A stretch of DNA of 64,000 nucleotides from Mycobacterium colombiense (GTDB lineage: Bacteria; Actinomycetota; Actinomycetes; Mycobacteriales; Mycobacteriaceae), in NCBI RefSeq assembly GCF_001665835.1, contig NZ_LZSX01000077.1, forward strand, positions 1-64,000, given 5' to 3'. Numbering within the stretch: the stretch's first letter is position 1; every line of letters starts with the position of its first letter. The translations under genes and the position numbers were made by a program. The notes under the pieces were generated by a model, which did not search any database, was not told where the DNA came from, and was given only the letters and a program-made list of their open reading frames with translations. Shown here piece after piece: positions 1 through 8,242 of the stretch.

Positions 1-221
1 AGGGCCGCACCACGGCCACCTCGATTGATGGGGTGTTCGCCTCCGGGGACCTGGTGGACCGCACCTACCGCCAGGCCATCACCGCCGCCGGCAGCGGCTG
101 CTCGGCCGCCATCGACGCCGAACGCTGGCTCGCCGACCACGAAGAGGCCAGCGCCGCCGCACAGGGCGACGCCACTGAATTTCCGGACAGTACCGACACA
201 TTGATTGGAGCGCCACAATGA
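1..221 (+). CDS. trxB: Thioredoxin reductase, C-terminal end (partial)
   Basis: Only the last ~73 codons are inside the window; the 5' end lies upstream. The reading frame is open from the first bases. It encodes a GVFASGDLVDRTYRQAITA segment, the FAD-binding signature near the C-terminus of NADPH-dependent thioredoxin reductases, where the GD aspartate contacts FAD. The enzyme passes electrons from NADPH through FAD to thioredoxin in the cytoplasm. The stop overlaps the start of trxC by four bases (ATGA), so the reductase and its substrate are translationally coupled, as at the Mtb trxB2-trxC locus. The redox-active CxxC is outside the window. Confidence 0.93.
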   Translation, partial: GRTTATSIDGVFASGDLVDRTYRQAITAAGSGCSAAIDAERWLADHEEASAAAQGDATEFPDSTDTLIGAPQ

Positions 222-571
222 CCGACGCCGAAAAAGCCGGTGCCACAATAGAAGTCTCTGACGCGTCATTCTCCACCGACGTGTTATCCAGTAATAAGCC
301 TGTGCTCGTTGACTTTTGGGCGACCTGGTGCGGCCCCTGCAAGATGGTTGCGCCGGTTCTCGAGGAGATCGCCAGCGAGCGGGGCGAACACCTCACCATT
401 GCCAAGCTCGACGTCGACGCCAACCCCGAAACCGCGCAGAACTTCCAGGTGGTCTCCATTCCCACCCTCATCCTGTTCAAAGACGGGCAGCCGGTGAAGC
501 GGATCGTCGGCGCGAAGGGCAAGGCGTCTTTACTGCGTGAGCTCTCGGACGCGGTTCCCGACCTGGGCTGA
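218..571 (+). CDS. trxC: Thioredoxin
   Basis: A 117-residue protein of normal thioredoxin length. It has the active site W37-C38-G39-P40-C41 in a FWATWCGPCKM context and the conserved cis-proline in VVSIPTLILF. It is a cytoplasmic disulfide reductant that is recycled by the thioredoxin reductase encoded just upstream. The ATG overlaps the trxB stop (ATGA), which fixes the start. No signal peptide is seen. About 130 bases separate it from cwlM. Confidence 0.97.
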   Translation: MTDAEKAGATIEVSDASFSTDVLSSNKPVLVDFWATWCGPCKMVAPVLEEIASERGEHLTIAKLDVDANPETAQNFQVVSIPTLILFKDGQPVKRIVGAKGKASLLRELSDAVPDLG

Positions 572-703
572 CATACATTTAATTCGTCGCACCACGCCCC
601 GCGCATGGCCTGGGGTTTTCCCGAATTTACGAAGCGTCTGCGACAATACGGTTAGCTGTTGCCTACATCTGAGCTTGTCTGTTAGTCCCGGAGGGCCCTT
701 GGT

Positions 704-1924
704 ATGTCGAGTCCGCGCCGCGAATACGGCGACGCGCTGCGCTGTGGTGACCGCAGCGCTGCTGTGACCGAGATCCGGGCAACGCTGGCCACGCTGGGCC
801 TGCTGGATAGCTCTGAGGACGATCTCAACACCGGGCGGCACGTGGCCCTCGACCTTTTCGATGCCGAACTCGACCAGGCGGTTCGCGCCTTTCAACAGCA
901 TCGCGGTCTGCTGGTGGACGGCATCGTCGGCGAGGCCACCTACCGGGCGCTGAAGGAGGCGTCGTACCGGCTCGGTGCCCGTACGCTGTATCACCAATTC
1001 GGTGCCCCGCTGTTCGGCGATGACGTCGCCACGCTGCAGGCACGGCTGCAGGATCTCGGCTTCTACACCGGTCTGGTCGACGGCTATTTCGGGTTGCAGA
1101 CCCACAACGCCTTGATGTCATATCAGCGCGAATACGGGCTCTCCGCCGACGGCATCTGCGGCCCGGAAACGTTGCGCTCCTTTCACTTCCTGAGTTCACG
1201 GGTCACCGGTGGATCTCCGCACGCGCTGCGTGAGGAGGAGCTGGTTCGCTCATCCGGTCCCAAACTGTCAGGCAAGCGGATCATCATCGATCCGGGCCGC
1301 GGCGGCGCGGACCACGGCACGATCATGCAAGGCCCCTCGGGCCCGGTCAGCGAAGCAGATGTGTTGTGGGACTTGGCCAGCCGCCTGGAGGGACGGATGG
1401 CCGCGATCGGCATGGAGACCTTCCTGTCCCGACCGGTCAGCCGCAGCCCCCTCGACGCCGAACGCGCCGCCACCGCGAACAACGTCGGCGCCGACCTGAT
1501 GATCAGCCTGCGCTGCGAAAGTCAGCTCAGCGCCGCGGCCAATGGGGTGGCTTCCTTTCACTTCGGCAACTCGCATGGATCGGTCTCCACCATCGGGCGT
1601 AATCTCGCCGACTTCATCCAGCGAGAAGTGGTCGCCCGCACCGGTTTACGGGACTGCCGCACGCACGGCCGGACATGGGACCTGCTGCGCCTGACCCGGA
1701 TGCCGACGGTGCAGGTCGACGTCGGCTACATCACCAACCCGCGGGATCGCTCGATGCTGGTCTCGACCCAGACCCGTGACGCCATCGCCGAGGGAATCCT
1801 CGCCGCGGTCAAGCGGCTCTACCTGTTGGGCAAGAACGACCGGCCCACTGGCACATTCACTTTCGCCGAATTACTGGCCCACGAACTGTCGGTGGAACGC
1901 ACCAGCCAACTCGGCGGCCCCTAG
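704..1924 (+). CDS. cwlM: CwlM, peptidoglycan amidase-like regulator (Rv3915-like)
   Basis: 406 residues: two peptidoglycan-binding repeats (about residues 20-85 and 105-165) followed by an amidase_3-fold domain (about 192-385). In active zinc amidases the first strand reads DPGHGG and a later strand reads S-I-H. Here they read DPGRGG (R199) and ISLRCES (R270), so both zinc histidines are replaced, and the usual late Glu is Asp (D339, QVDVGY). There is no signal peptide. This fits what is known of Mtb CwlM: an essential cytoplasmic regulator, phosphorylated by PknB, that stimulates MurA rather than cutting peptidoglycan. The ATG follows a GGAGGG ribosome-binding site. It converges with the next gene. 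Confidence 0.93.
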   Translation: MSSPRREYGDALRCGDRSAAVTEIRATLATLGLLDSSEDDLNTGRHVALDLFDAELDQAVRAFQQHRGLLVDGIVGEATYRALKEASYRLGARTLYHQFGAPLFGDDVATLQARLQDLGFYTGLVDGYFGLQTHNALMSYQREYGLSADGICGPETLRSFHFLSSRVTGGSPHALREEELVRSSGPKLSGKRIIIDPGRGGADHGTIMQGPSGPVSEADVLWDLASRLEGRMAAIGMETFLSRPVSRSPLDAERAATANNVGADLMISLRCESQLSAAANGVASFHFGNSHGSVSTIGRNLADFIQREVVARTGLRDCRTHGRTWDLLRLTRMPTVQVDVGYITNPRDRSMLVSTQTRDAIAEGILAAVKRLYLLGKNDRPTGTFTFAELLAHELSVERTSQLGGP

Positions 1925-1927
1925 GTT

Positions 1928-2680
1928 CTAACCACCCTGGGTGGTTTTCAACGCATTCGCTGTCGTGGAGCCCGCGCCCACCGGCTGCTCCAGGTGCGCG
2001 TTCTCCAGTAGGCGCTCCAGGGCCGCCTCAACTTCCGCCTTCCACCCGAGGCCCTTGTCGAGCTCGAGCCGCAGCCGAGGGAAGTACGTGTGTGGCGCCA
2101 CCACAACGAAACCCGTGTCTCTCAAAAATTCGGCATCCATGACGCAGTGATCGACCGAGCAGTCGCCGACGGCTTCCAGGACGGGCCGCACGTCCGGACC
2201 AACGAGGTGCGGATCCTGCAATTCCGAAGCCGCCGGGGTCCGGCCAAACGCTTCGAGCGCGCGGACGCCGCGGCGCACCAGTTCGTCGATGACCCGGGCG
2301 ATCAAACCGTGCGGTAGGTCGTCGGCCGCCGGCCCGGGTTCGATGCCCATCGACGTCAACAGCACTGCGTCCGCGGACACCGGGCCGGTCGGGAATCGCT
2401 GTGCCCGCGGCACCGCCCGCGGCGGCGCATAGAACACGTAGCCCAGGCACGGCGGCTCGGCTTGGCTCCGCTCGTCCGGGACGGCCGTCGCGACCTGCCC
2501 GCACGAGCCCCACTCCAGCATCACCATCGACAACCACGCTTCTTTTTCGAATTCCGGGTCGGCGAGGTGATCGTGATTACCGAGGATCGCGGGATCAACT
2601 TCCCAGAAGACGCACCGCCGTGCGTGCTTGGGAAGCTGCTCGAATGCCTCGAGCCGTAGCGGCATGATTCGAGCGGACAC
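1928..2680 (-). CDS. Rv3916c-like protein, possible GNAT acetyltransferase
   Basis: A 250-residue soluble protein matching the gene that lies between cwlM and parB in mycobacteria. The middle of the protein (LGYVFYAPPRAVPRA, followed by a VLLTSMGI strand and an LIARVIDELVRRGVRALEAFGR helix-strand) is consistent with the GNAT fold, and homologues are often labelled N-acetyltransferase. The substrate is unknown. The gene is convergent with cwlM, leaving almost no space between the stops, and the same strand continues into parB after a 267-base gap. I recognise the gene by position and sequence but cannot assign a reaction. Confidence 0.75.
   Translation of the reverse strand: MSARIMPLRLEAFEQLPKHARRCVFWEVDPAILGNHDHLADPEFEKEAWLSMVMLEWGSCGQVATAVPDERSQAEPPCLGYVFYAPPRAVPRAQRFPTGPVSADAVLLTSMGIEPGPAADDLPHGLIARVIDELVRRGVRALEAFGRTPAASELQDPHLVGPDVRPVLEAVGDCSVDHCVMDAEFLRDTGFVVVAPHTYFPRLRLELDKGLGWKAEVEAALERLLENAHLEQPVGAGSTTANALKTTQGG
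1930..1948. terminator. Hairpin terminator between convergent genes
   Basis: AACCACCC-T-GGGTGGTT is a perfect inverted repeat followed by TTTT on the plus strand, six bases after the cwlM stop. It lies inside the last codons of the convergent Rv3916c-like gene, so the same bases encode that protein's Lys-Thr-Thr-Gln-Gly-Gly tail. Confidence 0.6.
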
Positions 2681-2947
2681 TTGCCTCCTGGCTCCTGTGC
2701 GGTACTGCAGCGATCTGCACCGGCAGCCCCTCCAGGATAGGAGAGGAGGTCGTAATCGGGCCAGCTTTCGCCTGGCTAACAGGGGTTGGCGGGGCCCGAA
2801 CGGCCGGCGCCGCGGCGCCGTAACGCGCCTATGGTCGAAAGTTGTTGATGCTCATGCTGTTTCGTCGAGCCGGAGGCCCTGGGATACGTGAATTCCCCGC
2901 AAAAACGGCCTCGGTGTCACAGTGACGTAATTACACGGTGTCCTAGT

Positions 2948-3934
2948 TCATGCCTTGGGTGGGGACATAACTTCGATGATTCGCTGCAGATCGTCCACCG
3001 ACCCGAACTCGACGACGATCTTGCCTTTGCGTTTGCCCAGACTGACCGTGACACGGGTGTCGAAGGCTGTCGAGAGCTTGTCAGCAACGTCTTGCAGACC
3101 CGGCATCTGGATCGGCTTGCGACGCGGGGTCGTCGGCGTGGCCGGACCACCCCGGTTGGCTAAGGTGACCGCCTCCTCGGTGGCGCGCACCGACAACCCC
3201 TCGGCGACGATCCGGGTGGCCAGCTCCTCCTGCGCTTCCGGGCCCGCCTCCAGCGACAGCAGGGCGCGCGCGTGACCGGCGGACAGCACTCCGGCGGCCA
3301 CCCGCCGCTGCACCGCGATCGGCAGCTTGAGCAACCGGATCATGTTGGTGATCAACGGCCGCGAGCGGCCGATGCGGGCGGCCAGTTCATCGTGGGTGAC
3401 CCCGAACTCGTCGAGCAGCTGTTGGTAGGCGGCCGCCTCTTCCAACGGATTCAGCTGCACCCGGTGGATGTTTTCCAACAGGGCGTCGCGCAGTAGATTG
3501 TCGTCGCCGGTCTCGCGCACAATGGCCGGGATGGTCGCCAGGCCGGCCTCTTGGGCCGCGCGCCAGCGCCGCTCCCCCATCACGATCTGATAACGCGCAC
3601 CGCTCGCGGAATCCTTGACTGCTCGCACCACGATCGGCTGCAAGAGGCCGAACTCGCGGATGGAGTGCACCAGTTCCGACAGCGCTTCCTCGTCGAAGAC
3701 CTGCCGGGGCTGACGCGGGTTGCGTTCGATGTCGGCCGGCGCGATCTCGCGATAGACCGCTCCCACCGAGGACGCGTCCTGCGGCTGCGGCCCCCCGATC
3801 AAGACGTCGGCGGCGGCGTCGCCCATCCGCGGGCCGAGCGTCGCCGGCCCCGAGTCGCCCTCCGCGGGGCCGGTCGGAATTAGCGAAGCCAGGCCCCGGC
3901 CGAGGCCACCCTTCTTGCGTAACGGCTGCGTCAT
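2948..3934 (-). CDS. parB: Chromosome-partitioning protein ParB
   Basis: 328 residues from an ATG with AAGGGAC just upstream. This start gives the known N-terminal MTQPLRKKGGLGRGL. The central domain has the CTP-binding box GERRWRA and the helix-turn-helix that reads parS; the C-terminal domain dimerises (SLGKRKGKIVVEFGS). ParB loads at parS as a CTP-dependent clamp, spreads along DNA near the origin and recruits ParA and SMC for segregation. It sits 23 bases after parA in the same operon, and two perfect parS sites lie within this gene cluster, one of them inside parA. A longer open frame runs upstream but is only parA read in another frame. Confidence 0.97.
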   Translation of the reverse strand: MTQPLRKKGGLGRGLASLIPTGPAEGDSGPATLGPRMGDAAADVLIGGPQPQDASSVGAVYREIAPADIERNPRQPRQVFDEEALSELVHSIREFGLLQPIVVRAVKDSASGARYQIVMGERRWRAAQEAGLATIPAIVRETGDDNLLRDALLENIHRVQLNPLEEAAAYQQLLDEFGVTHDELAARIGRSRPLITNMIRLLKLPIAVQRRVAAGVLSAGHARALLSLEAGPEAQEELATRIVAEGLSVRATEEAVTLANRGGPATPTTPRRKPIQMPGLQDVADKLSTAFDTRVTVSLGKRKGKIVVEFGSVDDLQRIIEVMSPPKA

Positions 3935-3957
3935 GGTCGTCCCTTCGCGGATGGTGG

Positions 3958-4974
3958 TCAATCGCGCTCGGCGAGTTCGCGGCTCGCATCGAGATAGCTC
4001 ATCGCCCCGCGTGAGCCGGGGTCGTAATCGATGATGGTCATGCTGTAGCCGGGCGCCTCGGAAACCTTGACGCTGCGCGGAATCACCGTGCGCAACACCT
4101 TGCTTCCGAAGTACCGGCGTACCTCTTCCGCGACCTGGTCGGCGAGTTTGGTGCGGCCGTCGTACATGGTCAGCACCACGGTGCTCACCTCGAGCTTCGG
4201 ATTGAGGTGGGCCTTCACCATCTCGATGTTGCGCATCAGCTGCGAGACGCCCTCGAGGGCGTAGTACTCGCACTGGATCGGGATCATGACCTCCGGCGCA
4301 GCGACGAGCGCGTTGATGGTCAGCAGCCCGAGCGATGGCGGGCAGTCGATGAAGACGCAGTCGAAGTCGAGGCTGTCGAGGTCGGCCAGCGCAGTGCGCA
4401 GCCGGTTCTCGCGCGCCACCATGCTGACCAATTCGATTTCGGCGCCGGCCAGGTCGATCGTCGCCGGGATGCAGAACAGGCGCTCGTTGTGCGGGCTCTG
4501 CCGGAGCGCGTCCTGCACGGTGACCTCGCCGAGCAGAACCTCGTACGACGATGGTGTGCCCGATTGGCGGTCCGTGATGCCGAGCGCCGTGCTGGCGTTG
4601 CCCTGAGGGTCGAGGTCGATGACGAGGGTCTTGAGTCCCTGCAGCGCCAGGGCTGCCGCGAGGTTGACGGTGGTGGTCGTCTTCCCGACGCCGCCCTTCT
4701 GATTCGCGACCGTGAAAACGCGTCGATGGGACGGCCGGCGCAGCGGCGGGTAGGTGGTGTGCAGCACCCGCATCGCGCGCTCGGCGGCCGCCCCGATCGG
4801 GGTGTCGAATTCGTCCGCTGTTTCACGTGAAACATTCGTCCCCACGGTCGGCGCGGGAACAACCGGTGGCGGCGCGGACGCGTCCGGATTCGCCGGCGCT
4901 GGAGCTTGCGGCGCCGCCTGGTGAACGTCTGCCGGTGCCTGCGGAGCCACCGGCCAATCTCCTGAAGAACTCAT
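3958..4974 (-). CDS. parA: Chromosome-partitioning ATPase ParA
   Basis: 338 residues. A variable proline/alanine-rich N-terminus (about residues 1-70) precedes a deviant Walker A ATPase domain (TVANQKGGVGKTTTTVNL), with DLDPQGNAS and FIDCPPSLG motifs. ParA binds DNA non-specifically in the ATP state and pulls ParB-parS complexes apart. The start was chosen because its ATG overlaps the gid stop as ATGA; an upstream in-frame start would run into gid. A parS palindrome lies inside the coding region and encodes the NVSRET segment. Confidence 0.96.
   Translation of the reverse strand: MSSSGDWPVAPQAPADVHQAAPQAPAPANPDASAPPPVVPAPTVGTNVSRETADEFDTPIGAAAERAMRVLHTTYPPLRRPSHRRVFTVANQKGGVGKTTTTVNLAAALALQGLKTLVIDLDPQGNASTALGITDRQSGTPSSYEVLLGEVTVQDALRQSPHNERLFCIPATIDLAGAEIELVSMVARENRLRTALADLDSLDFDCVFIDCPPSLGLLTINALVAAPEVMIPIQCEYYALEGVSQLMRNIEMVKAHLNPKLEVSTVVLTMYDGRTKLADQVAEEVRRYFGSKVLRTVIPRSVKVSEAPGYSMTIIDYDPGSRGAMSYLDASRELAERD
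4819..4834. other. parS: parS centromere site 1
   Basis: TGTTTCACGTGAAACA is a perfect 16-bp palindrome identical to the bacterial parS consensus. It lies within parA, encoding part of the N-terminal linker. It is a ParB binding and loading site, about 4 kb from dnaA. Confidence 0.96.
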
Positions 4975-5711
4975 CGGGTTCCGGCCTTCCCGGTCCGTAC
5001 CGGCTTGTGGTGTGGCGGCCTTCCGCGTCGCGCTGAAACTACGGTTGCGGGGGGACGCAAATAGTTCGCGCCACATGTCACCACCCTGACATCAGCGGCG
5101 CCCGATGCTGCCATCACACGCCGGTACTGTTCAACTTCGTCGGAAGCCCGCTCCCCCTTGATGGCGAGCATCCGCCCGTCGCGGCGTAATAAGGGCAAGC
5201 TCCACTTTGTCAGTTTGTCCAATGATGCAACCGCTCGTGACACCGCAGCATCCCTCTCCCCGAACCGGTTGCGCACGCCCAGCTCTTCCGCACGGCCACG
5301 GACCACCTCGACGGCTAACCCTAGTTCGTCGATGACCTCGTTGAGAAATTCGCTGCGCCGCAGCAGCGGCTCGAGCAATACGACGTTCAGATCGGGCCGC
5401 GCGATCGCCAGCGGTATCCCGGGCAGGCCCGCTCCGCTGCCGATGTCGATGATCCGTTCGCCCGGGCCGAGGAGTTCGCTGAGGACGGCGCTATTGAGTA
5501 TGTGGCGGTCCCAGATACGGCCGACCTCTCGCGGGCCGAGCAGCCCGCGTTCCACGCCGGCGGTCGCGAGTAGTTCCGCATAGCGTCGCGCCGTTCCCAG
5601 CCGGTCGCCGAAGATCGCGGCCGCAGAGTCGGGGGCCGCGCCGAGCTCGGCGCCCTCCCCCGACGGACCCGCCGCGCCCTCGGCGGGACCGACATGTTTC
5701 ACGTGAAACAT
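4971..5711 (-). CDS. gid (rsmG): 16S rRNA m7G527 methyltransferase
   Basis: 246 residues with the SAM-binding motif DIGSGAGLPGIPLAIARPD and the later GRAEELG and AVSRAVASLDKLTKWSLPLL motifs of RsmG/GidB. It methylates N7 of G527 in 16S rRNA; loss of function in mycobacteria gives low-level streptomycin resistance. No truncation or frameshift is seen. The first six codons (MFHVKH) are the second parS palindrome, so this start is not certain: the N-terminus before ~residue 25 is low-complexity, and a later start would give the more usual ~220 residues. The stop overlaps the parA start. Confidence 0.93.
   Translation of the reverse strand: MFHVKHVGPAEGAAGPSGEGAELGAAPDSAAAIFGDRLGTARRYAELLATAGVERGLLGPREVGRIWDRHILNSAVLSELLGPGERIIDIGSGAGLPGIPLAIARPDLNVVLLEPLLRRSEFLNEVIDELGLAVEVVRGRAEELGVRNRFGERDAAVSRAVASLDKLTKWSLPLLRRDGRMLAIKGERASDEVEQYRRVMAASGAADVRVVTCGANYLRPPATVVSARRGRPPHHKPVRTGKAGTR
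5695..5710. other. parS: parS centromere site 2
   Basis: A second perfect copy of TGTTTCACGTGAAACA, about 0.9 kb from the first and about 3.3 kb from dnaA. It overlaps the annotated 5' end of gid. As a palindrome it reads Met-Phe-His-Val-Lys-His on both strands. Confidence 0.96.
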
Positions 5712-5789
5712 CCTCTAGTCGGAGCGTGCACTTGCAACCTTCGGAGGCCGGACGGGCGACGGGAACTACATGGCTGTAACTCTGGACGG

Positions 5790-6356
5790 TCAGTCGTGCA
5801 GGACGACCACGCGGCGCGCGGGCTCGACGCCCTCGCTCTCGCTGTGCACTCCGGCGACGGCCGCGACGGCGTCGTGGACGATCTTGCGTTCGAACGGCGT
5901 CATCGGCGCGAGCTCTTCGCGTTCCCCGGAATCGAGCACTCGGCGCGCGACCTTGTCGCCCAGCGCCGCCAATTCCTCCCGGCGCCTCCGGCGCCAGCTG
6001 GCGACGTCGAGCATCAACCGGCTCCGCACGCCGGTCTTCTGGTGCACCGCGAGCCGGGTGAGTTCCTGCAACGCGTCGAGCACCTCGCCGCCGCGGCCGA
6101 CCAACTTGTTCAAGTCGTCGCTGCCATCGATGCTGACGACCGCGCGGCTGCCCTCGACGTCCAAGTCGATGTCGCCGTCGAAGTCCAACAGGTCCAACAA
6201 CTCTTCGAGGTAGTCGCCGGCTATCTCGCCCTCCGCGACCAATCGCTCCTCGAGATCATCGATTCCCTCCGAGCCGGACTCCGCGTCATCCTCGGCGGCC
6301 GATTGCGTGTCGAGCTCCGTATCAACGTCGCGTTCGGTGGTGTCGGCGTCTGTCAT
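5790..6356 (-). CDS. jag: Jag/KhpB-type KH-R3H RNA-binding protein (Rv3920c-like)
   Basis: 188 residues. A very acidic N-terminus (about 1-45, rich in Asp/Glu/Ser) is followed by a KH domain (DLDVEGSRAVVSIDG...LVGRGGEVLDALQEL) and an R3H domain ending EREELAPMTPFERKIVHDAV. It is a cytoplasmic RNA-binding protein encoded beside the membrane insertase yidC in many bacteria, with links to control of cell elongation. The start has GGGAGAG upstream. It lies between yidC and gid in one minus-strand run. Confidence 0.93.
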   Translation of the reverse strand: MTDADTTERDVDTELDTQSAAEDDAESGSEGIDDLEERLVAEGEIAGDYLEELLDLLDFDGDIDLDVEGSRAVVSIDGSDDLNKLVGRGGEVLDALQELTRLAVHQKTGVRSRLMLDVASWRRRRREELAALGDKVARRVLDSGEREELAPMTPFERKIVHDAVAAVAGVHSESEGVEPARRVVVLHD

Positions 6357-6437
6357 GTCTTCTCTCCCTCATTCCGTGGGCCCCAGCCCAATTGGGGTCG
6401 CCTTGTCCGGGCGGCCCCGATAGCTACTCCGCCCGGA

Positions 6438-7532
6438 TCAGCGTTTGCGTTTTTTCGGTCGCGCCCCGGGCCGCGGCGTGCGGTTGGTCGGGCCATCGCT
6501 CGCGTCGGCGGCCGGGCCGTCGGCCACATCGGAATCCGTCGCCGCGGAACCGGATGCATCGGTGTCGCCGTCGGCCGTCGACGAGCCGTTCCCGCCCGGC
6601 GATGCCGCCTTGGGGTTCCGCTTCGGCTTCGCTCCCGGCGCCGGCGCGTTAGCCGCCCGGCGCTGGATCACTTCCTGCTTCTTGGCTTCGTCCTCTTTTT
6701 CGATCATCCCGAAGACGTAGTGCTGCTGCCCGAAGGTCCAGATGTTGTTGGCGAACCAGTACAGGATGATCGCGAGCGGAAGGAACGGCCCACCGACCAC
6801 CACGCCGAGCGGGAAGACGTAGAGCGCGAGTTTGTTCATCATCGCGGTCTGCGGGTTGGCCGCCGCCTCCGGGCTCTGCCGCGCCACCGACGCCCGGCTG
6901 TTGAAGTAGGTCGCGACACCGGCCAGGATCATCACCGGCAGGCCTACAGCGATCACGGCAGGCCGACTAAAGAACGTGAATGCGTCCAGCCCGGTGCGCT
7001 GCGTCATGAAGGCGCCGATGGGTGCGCCGAACAAGTTGGCGTCCAGGAAGTGTCCGACATCGGTCGGGGTGAAGACGTAGTTTCCGGTCAGGCGGTTCTG
7101 CGCCACCGACAAGTGGGGCTGGCCAAAGCCGCCGGTGGTCCGGTTGAACGAACGCAGCACGTGATACAGACCGATGAACACCGGGATCTGCGCCAGCATC
7201 GGCAGGCAGCCCAGGATCGGGTTGAAGCCGTGCTCGCGCTGCAGCTTCTGCATCTCGAGTGCCATCCGCTGGCGATCCTTGCCGTACTTCTTCTGCAGCG
7301 CCTTGATCTGCGGCTGCAGCTCCTGCATCTGGCGGGTGGTGCGGATCTGCCGCACGAACGGCTTGTAGAGCAGCGCCCGCAGGCTGAAGACCAAGAACAT
7401 CACCGACAGCGCCCAGGCGAAGAAGTTCGACGGCCCCAGCATGGAGGCGAACAACTTGTACCAAACCCACATGATCCACGACACCGGGTAGTAGACGAAG
7501 TCGAGGCTGAAGAAATCAAACAAAAGATCCAC
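6438..7532 (-). CDS. yidC: Membrane protein insertase YidC
   Basis: 364 residues of the YidC/Oxa1 family in Gram-positive layout. N-terminal membrane segments come first, then the charged cytoplasmic hairpin (VRQIRTTRQMQELQPQIKAL), then further membrane segments containing NPILGCLPMLAQIPVFIGLY and FPLGVVVGGPFLPLAIILYW. A long Lys/Ala/Pro-rich cytoplasmic tail ends RPKKRKR. It inserts membrane proteins alone or with SecYEG. I chose a GTG start because it aligns with the conserved VDLLFDFFSLDF beginning; a TTG 24 bases upstream is also open. It overlaps the end of yidD by 17 bases. Confidence 0.95.
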   Translation of the reverse strand: MDLLFDFFSLDFVYYPVSWIMWVWYKLFASMLGPSNFFAWALSVMFLVFSLRALLYKPFVRQIRTTRQMQELQPQIKALQKKYGKDRQRMALEMQKLQREHGFNPILGCLPMLAQIPVFIGLYHVLRSFNRTTGGFGQPHLSVAQNRLTGNYVFTPTDVGHFLDANLFGAPIGAFMTQRTGLDAFTFFSRPAVIAVGLPVMILAGVATYFNSRASVARQSPEAAANPQTAMMNKLALYVFPLGVVVGGPFLPLAIILYWFANNIWTFGQQHYVFGMIEKEDEAKKQEVIQRRAANAPAPGAKPKRNPKAASPGGNGSSTADGDTDASGSAATDSDVADGPAADASDGPTNRTPRPGARPKKRKR

Positions 7533-7860
7533 TCTCCCCTCGCGTCGCTCGGACAACCCAAGCGTCGCTGGCGTTTTGGCAATTCACGTGGCTTTCGGGG
7601 CGGTCCGGTATCGGATCCCATCCGCCTTCATGCCATGGTCCGCACTTGACGAGTCTGGCCGCAGCCAACCAGCTCCCCCGAATCAGGCCGTACTCGTTGA
7701 GCGCATCGACCGCGTACTGGCTGCAGGTCGGAACGAAGCGGCACGTCGCCGGGCGTAGCGGCGACACCATATGCCGGTATAGCTGGATCAGAAAAATCAC
7801 ACCGCGCGCGGCGGCCCTTCCGGTCGTACGGATCAACGCGCGCAACCGCACCAGTGCCAT
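7516..7860 (-). CDS. yidD: YidD membrane insertion efficiency factor
   Basis: 114 residues with the family core IQLYRHMVSPLRPATCRFVP, TCSQYAVDAL and the CGPWHEGGWDPIP motif. This small protein at the inner face of the membrane helps YidC-dependent insertion. The ATG shares one base with the rnpA stop (TGATG), which decides the start. The C-terminal tail reads over the 5' end of yidC. Confidence 0.94.
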   Translation of the reverse strand: MALVRLRALIRTTGRAAARGVIFLIQLYRHMVSPLRPATCRFVPTCSQYAVDALNEYGLIRGSWLAAARLVKCGPWHEGGWDPIPDRPESHVNCQNASDAWVVRATRGESGSFV

Positions 7861-8219
7861 CACGCCTTCCTCCCCGCCGCCGGGACGCGTCGCAAACACC
7901 GGCGCAGTTCCTGCTCGAGCCGAGCCGAGGATGCGGTGCGGCTGCTGGGCAGTGCGCGGATCACCAACTGATCGGATGGGCCGAGCTCGCTCAGCAGCGT
8001 GCGGGCCACATGCCGCAGCCGGCGCGAGACCCGATGGCGTTCCACGGCGGATCCGACCGGCTTGCCCACAACCAATCCGACGCGCGGCGCACCGATTTCG
8101 TCGCAGTCCACTCCCCGACGTAAGTGCACGACGACATCGGGCTGTGCCAGACGAATCCCGTGCTTCACCGTCGCGTCAAAGTCAATTGACCGCGTCATGC
8201 GGTTGCGTGCGGGAAGCAC
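7860..8219 (-). CDS. rnpA: Ribonuclease P protein component
   Basis: 119 residues from a GTG start. It contains the RNase P protein signature: the basic RNR-type helix is seen as AVERHRVSRRLRHVAR, preceded by RVGLVVGKPVGS. It binds the catalytic RNA and helps 5' maturation of tRNA precursors. It lies 23 bases downstream of rpmH, the universal pairing at bacterial origins, and is coupled to yidD by a TGATG overlap. Confidence 0.96.
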   Translation of the reverse strand: MLPARNRMTRSIDFDATVKHGIRLAQPDVVVHLRRGVDCDEIGAPRVGLVVGKPVGSAVERHRVSRRLRHVARTLLSELGPSDQLVIRALPSSRTASSARLEQELRRCLRRVPAAGRKA

Positions 8220-8242
8220 CGCCGAAAGACCTGACGTTGCGA

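Noticed and set aside
2681..2947. Palindrome GTCACAGTGAC at about 2916 as an operator
   Set aside because: Too short, with no known regulator nearby to support it; nothing else recognised in this gap.
5694..7649. 651-codon plus-strand open frame
   Set aside because: It is antisense to gid, jag and yidC, has no domain-like sequence, and begins on the parS palindrome. It is a high-GC shadow.
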